Below, one piece after another: positions 60,359-64,000 of a stretch of DNA of 64,000 bases. Position numbers and translations under genes: made by a program. Location of the stretch: contig NW_027488624.1 in assembly GCF_050948215.1 (NCBI RefSeq), positions 434,001 to 498,000 of the forward strand. Reading direction: 5' to 3'. This DNA is from Halictus rubicundus. Lineage: Eukaryota > Arthropoda > Insecta > Hymenoptera > Halictidae. The first letter of the stretch is position 1; every line of letters begins with the position of its first letter. A model generated the notes under the pieces. That model worked only from the letters and a program-made list of their open reading frames with translations, searched no databases and was not told the origin of the DNA.

Positions 60359-60609
60359 TAGCATTGGGCAGCGAACCCCTGGGGTTCTGGTAGCAGAGGA
60401 CACGCTGTGCCTTTGTTCCGAGCCTCTCGAACCCTCTCTAATAGCTGTCCCGGACCCCAAAATGCTTATAAACGGGGAAAAAACGGCCGGTCGGCCGGCC
60501 GGTCAGATGTGCATCGACCTTAAGTTGTAAATCTTTAAAACACTTTCACCTCGTTGAGGTCCCAAATGACACCTGAGGTAAGCAGGTATCTTTTTCTTGA
60601 TATGTGACT

Positions 60610-61300
60610 GTCGCGCGCCCTGTCACACCAGATTAAGACTTGTCTCTGTGGTAAAGGTCTTGTTCAATGAACACGGATATTTGTTGTAAGGATTTATTTC
60701 AGGACGGACAACTGGCAGAGTGACGTCTAGACTGGTAGCTAATGACTGACTGACCAGGTTTCCATCGCCCTGTCTACTTATACTTCTCTCTGTCCTTTGT
60801 GGAAGGGAAAAATCTCTTCCAAATAATGCTGGTGTCCTCCAGACCTTACGCACGTAGGGCTCTTCCGGTCGTGGACGACCGCTGCCCTCTTGTCGAAGGT
60901 CCTTCGGCACTCCACGATTTATGGTACCCGTGTGCCGCTATTGAGACTGTGACTAACTCGAACTAAAATCATGCTAGGGTCTGAAACTAAACAGTTCTCT
61001 CAAAAATAGCTTTGTCTAGTCACGTATACCATAAATCGTATTCAGCAGTTTTCTAACTTTCTCTAGTCCCTACATCTCCCACCCTTACCCCTTACTTTTC
61101 CCTTTCTGCGACACTATCCCCCCATTTCCGGCGGTGAGCATCCCCACGCTTCTGCCATGGCACGGTCACGTGACGCGTTTTACCTCTGTCGAGCATGTGT
61201 CACGATGTCACGTGTGACTAATCCGGTATTGGCAGAGAGAGGGTAACTTTCCCCTAAATTTCGAGTCAATTCCCCTGATCTGGCGACACTGATGGGAGCC
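60610..61300 (+). repeat. E-box-rich dispersed repeat, split by a solo LTR
   Basis: 60610-60646 and 61079-61300 together align with the reverse complement of 29180-29410, from CAGATTAAGACTTGTCTC through GGCACGGTCACGTGACGCG and ACTAATCCGGTATTGGCAG to TTCGAGTCAATTCCC. The interruption is the element at 60647-61074. E-boxes include the palindrome GTCACGTGAC. Confidence 0.7.
60647..61074 (-). mobile_element. Solo LTR, 428 bp, TCTC target duplication
   Basis: Begins TGTGGTAAAGG and ends AGTCCCTACA, with TCTC on both sides (60643-60646, 61075-61078). The second copy of the host repeat, at 29180-29410, has a single TCTC here and no insert. On the minus strand ACCATAAATCG (60915-60925) is TATA-like, and an AATAAA lies about 220 bp downstream (60693-60698). 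A 95-codon minus-strand frame inside has no retroelement motifs. Inferred: a Gypsy-type solo LTR in minus orientation. Confidence 0.7.
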
Positions 61301-62144
61301 GAAAGGAGAGACCTTCCGAGACAGCTCGCGGGGTTAAAACCTTTTCGCCTTCGAATACACAGGGTTTATTGACTGTCACAACTCGCGTGGCTGCTTGACA
61401 CGCCGTGGTTATTGGTTTCGAGCCGTTGCCACGCGCGCAAATACGCACCAAACGGATGTGCATCCATAAGTATACGCACGTATAAAGGTGCAAACACCAC
61501 GGGCTGGTCTTGCGCTCGCAACTAGGGACATGCATTACGGTCACGTAGCAATATTCAAATAAACCGCGGCAGAAAGCAGCCCAGCATAATAAGTTTCTGG
61601 CTCCCCTTCATCTATCGGTCCGTTCTTCACCCCCCGCATCAGCACGGGGAAAAATAATCGGGGACGGGGGTGGGGGTTTGCTCTCGGCACGGTGAAGCTT
61701 CCGACGGAAAGCGGAGAAATATTGCGATCTTCGACGTTTACCAGGCCGCACCCGTGGAAACCCGAGGAATTCGAAAGGAAATTACTCATGGACGGTGATT
61801 TATAAGTAATACGGCAGATATTAACGCATGGATGCACCGCATTGTTGTACTATGAAAATAATTTCAGTCGTGCATTATTTAAGAGATCTCGGGGAAATTG
61901 CAGCTCGTTTAAGAACGATTCCATGCCCGTTTCAGATGATTGCCGATTAACTTTTTATGATCGGTGAATGGAATTTTAGTTTTGTTGCTTTTCAATTTGC
62001 GTTTGGACACGTTGCAATGATTGCGAACGCCAAGGAAACATTGCCCTAGAATCTATCAAGTTTACAGTGAACGAAATTTCTGGACGAACCTTACTGGTTT
62101 CAATAAAACATGTTAAGTAGTTTTCAAATTCAAGTGATAGATAC
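61301..62144. other. GC-moderate DNA, no gene; TATA-like motif
   Basis: TATAAAGG at 61481-61488 on the plus strand is followed by GC-rich DNA, but no downstream frame with motifs was found. The rest is unique-looking and becomes AT-rich after about 61850. Confidence 0.35.
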
Positions 62145-62331
62145 TTAACACATCTTGCGCGGGAAGCGACTAAAGTCGCTTTTCACGGATTATCGATGGG
62201 TTTTTGTGATCGATGTGTTATTACAATAAAATCGGATAGACATGCGTTGCAAAAATACAAAACGTGCGTTGCAAGAATGAATGCAACACGGTAAGACTTT
62301 GGCGGCAAAGTACCCGCGCAAGATGTGTTAA
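62145..62331. mobile_element. piggyBac-type MITE, 187 bp
   Basis: Edges TTAACACATCTTGCGCGGG and CCCGCGCAAGATGTGTTAA are perfect inverted copies including the TTAA target. AAGCGACTAAAGTCGCTT near 62165 is an internal hairpin. No coding frame. Confidence 0.8.
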
Positions 62332-62624
62332 GAAGTTTCAAATTTATAATATAATTTCTAATGTTTTGTAACAGTAAATAACATAATGTGATATGTCGTT
62401 GAACTCGTCTCTGAAAATGCTATCGTATTATGACAAAAAAAATATGGTCAATCCATTTAAAAAAGTAATTTGACTTTGAAATTTCCCTCCCCACCATTCG
62501 AGTCGTGGAAAAAATGACACCATACGATTGTTTCCTTCATACCAAACAATTTTTATAAACAAATTTTTTTGGAACTTCAGTGCGTCACGAAATATTTCCG
62601 TTTTCAGATAAACGAAACACCCTG
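62332..62624 (-). mobile_element. CAGGGTG-type element end, and spacer
   Basis: On the minus strand the element begins TATACAGGGTGTTTCG at 62624 and runs to about 62450 without a clear far terminus. 62332-62449 is AT-rich spacer. Confidence 0.45.
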
Positions 62625-62735
62625 TATAATAATTTAACGTAAAGAAACGTGGCAAAATTTTTATGGAAACAGTTCAATTATCACAACGACTATATGCTGT
62701 TATAAAAATTACACGTCAAATATGTTATAACCAAG

Positions 62736-63512
62736 TGTTCGGTTGCGGATTTCAGAAGCGATACGCGGACGATAGTTCCACCCAAGGTCGTAAATCTTGG
62801 GCCCGGTTTTGGGCAGCCTTTCCAATGGTCGAGTGATTGGACTGCTTAGGAAGCGCGTTTCGTCCCAGACCTGCTAGAGGATTCGTCAGAGTAAGCCTAA
62901 TATAGCAGGCCTTGGCTTAGACGCGTCGGATCTCGTCGAGTGTGATCCGTTTTTGTGAACGATTGCGAATAGCGTTTAGCGTCAGATCTCGACCGATGCG
63001 ATCCGTTTGCGACTAAACTGAGAACTGGGTATCACGATTTTCAGAGTAAAACTCAAAGTTGTGAAAGTCGGACTTCCCCTTCTGCAGTCATGTTTCGTGA
63101 GGCTGTTGTATGTATCGAGAGGGTGGTTCTCATGGAAGAGGAAATGCACTGATTGGTTCTGCCGAATGCTGCATTACCCAATCAGCGCATCCTTGATGAT
63201 TTGTCACCCTGTTTAGGTGAACTAAGTGGGCCTTGCCCTGGAGAGCGTAAATTGATACCGGTCTGTCAACAAGGCTAACCCTCGACACTTCAAAACAGTG
63301 GCTTTTGGTTTGGGTGATCCTTCGTAAGGACTTAATTTATGACGTCTCGTAACCATAGGAAGTGAAAACAAACAAAAGGCAGGGTATGGCTCGAACGGTC
63401 GCCACATGTTGCACCGTGCCTAATCGTTGAAGGTGATCACTTAGTCACGAGCGTATCATAAATAATCGTCCGAAGGCAAACCCCACTTGTACGGTTCTTT
63501 TGTAACGGAACA
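62736..63512. mobile_element. Solo LTR, 777 bp, CAAG target duplication
   Basis: Begins TGTTCGGTTGC and ends GTAACGGAACA, inverted copies with two mismatches. CAAG stands on both sides (62732-62735, 63513-63516). Two CCAAT boxes face each other (63152-63156 and 63178-63182), and two 56-bp-spaced copies of GCGTCRGATCTCG start at 62923 and 62979. The GC-rich block contrasts with the AT-rich flanks. No TATA/poly-A pair clearly fixes orientation. Inferred: a Gypsy-type solo LTR. Confidence 0.65.
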
Positions 63513-63516
63513 CAAG

Positions 63517-64000
63517 TGTAAACGGTGTGGACACTATCGACCTCGCTGTTAATGCCATCACGCTAAAATAAACTGAAAATAAAAAAAATTATAATATTAA
63601 TAACTTTTTCTGCGCACAATATATCTATCAATACATAAGTCTAAGTCTAGATTGTAGTACTTCCATATAATACAATTCTATTCTGAGTTTCTTAATGTTA
63701 ACCGTGATATTATCCAACTAACTATTCATGCAATAAACAGAATGAGAAGTTATTGATAAGTATAATTAAATTTCCAATTAATGACAATTTTCATACAAAT
63801 ATTATAATTAGAGTGCAAAAAGATAAGATTAGAGTGCATAAGATTTCTATGAAATAGAAACATTCATCTCTATCGGTATAATCTTAGATGTAATTTCACC
63901 AAATTATATTTTACATTTATTTCAGTATTAAGACCAATGGAAAGTGAAATAAAAATATTGAAAAGAAATATTAACACCATTATAGTCGGTTGCTTGTGCT
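63517..64000. other. Right flank, AT-rich, no recognised feature
   Basis: AT-rich DNA with short direct words such as AGAGTGCAWAAGAT near 63810-63842. No frame or repeat structure was assigned. Confidence 0.4.

Larger units (their letters stand above)
59041..60519. mobile_element. TTAA-flanked element with CCGGCCGG blocks, 1.48 kb
   Basis: Left end GGTCGATGCACATCTCACC and right end GGTCAGATGTGCATCGACC are inverted copies over 19 bp with one mismatch. TTAA lies at 59036-59039 (one base outside) and at 60520-60523. Blocks of CCGGCCGG sit next to both termini (59058-59077, 60484-60502) and again in a central cruciform (60296-60358). Inside are a probable CAGGGTGG element from 59352 and a direct duplication. 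No transposase frame. Inferred: a non-autonomous piggyBac-like element; the extra A at the left leaves some doubt. Confidence 0.6.

Overview
The window looks like nuclear DNA from an insect, most likely a hymenopteran. It is AT-rich with islands of CpG-containing GC-rich DNA. It carries mariner ends starting TTGGGTTGGTGC, piggyBac-type TTAA elements, Jockey-type and Copia-type retroelements, and (GA)n, (GT)n and poly-A tracts. The order-level assignment is inference from the repeat types. I found no convincing host protein-coding gene, tRNA, rRNA or CRISPR array. The open frames with recognisable protein similarity are decayed transposable-element genes.

Layout. 0.5-3.2 kb: a GC-rich solo-LTR-like element (AATG target duplication) holding an internally deleted Jockey-type retrotransposon with its own 12-bp target duplication. 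4.7-7.4 kb: half of a Tc1/mariner-like element, two copies of an AT-rich repeat, then a second solo LTR (TTAC duplication). 11.4-13.8 kb: a small solo LTR, a long-inverted-repeat element interrupted by a 180-bp LTR-like insert, then a 51-63 bp minisatellite. 15-17 kb: small inverted-repeat elements and a tandem hairpin. 21-24.2 kb: a mariner shell containing a large imperfect palindrome and a 1.7-kb LTR-like element (AAAC duplication). 26.2-28.4 kb: a broken Copia element (gag, protease, start of reverse transcriptase, possible LTR). 29-34.5 kb: an E-box-rich repeat, a Tc1-like end, a TTAA element, a CAGGGTG element and a CAGTGG element with a nested TA insertion. 36.8-46 kb: more elements of the same classes, including a 939-bp TTAA element full of hairpins. 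47.5-54.3 kb: a retroelement 3' end with a poly-A tail and several short inverted-repeat elements. 58-63.5 kb: a full CAGTGG element, a 1.48-kb TTAA element with CCGGCCGG blocks and a cruciform, a second E-box repeat split by a 428-bp solo LTR (TCTC duplication), a third TTAA element, and a 777-bp solo LTR (CAAG duplication).

Several insertions can be checked inside the window because an uninterrupted copy is also present: the 428-bp LTR against the second E-box repeat, the 180-bp insert against the opposite arm of its host element, and the 256-bp TA insert against the second full CAGTGG element. The window is best read as a layered transposon graveyard in a gene-poor interval or a very long intron. 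Boundaries given without a target duplication are approximate, and family names rest on terminal motifs and target-site lengths rather than on database matches.
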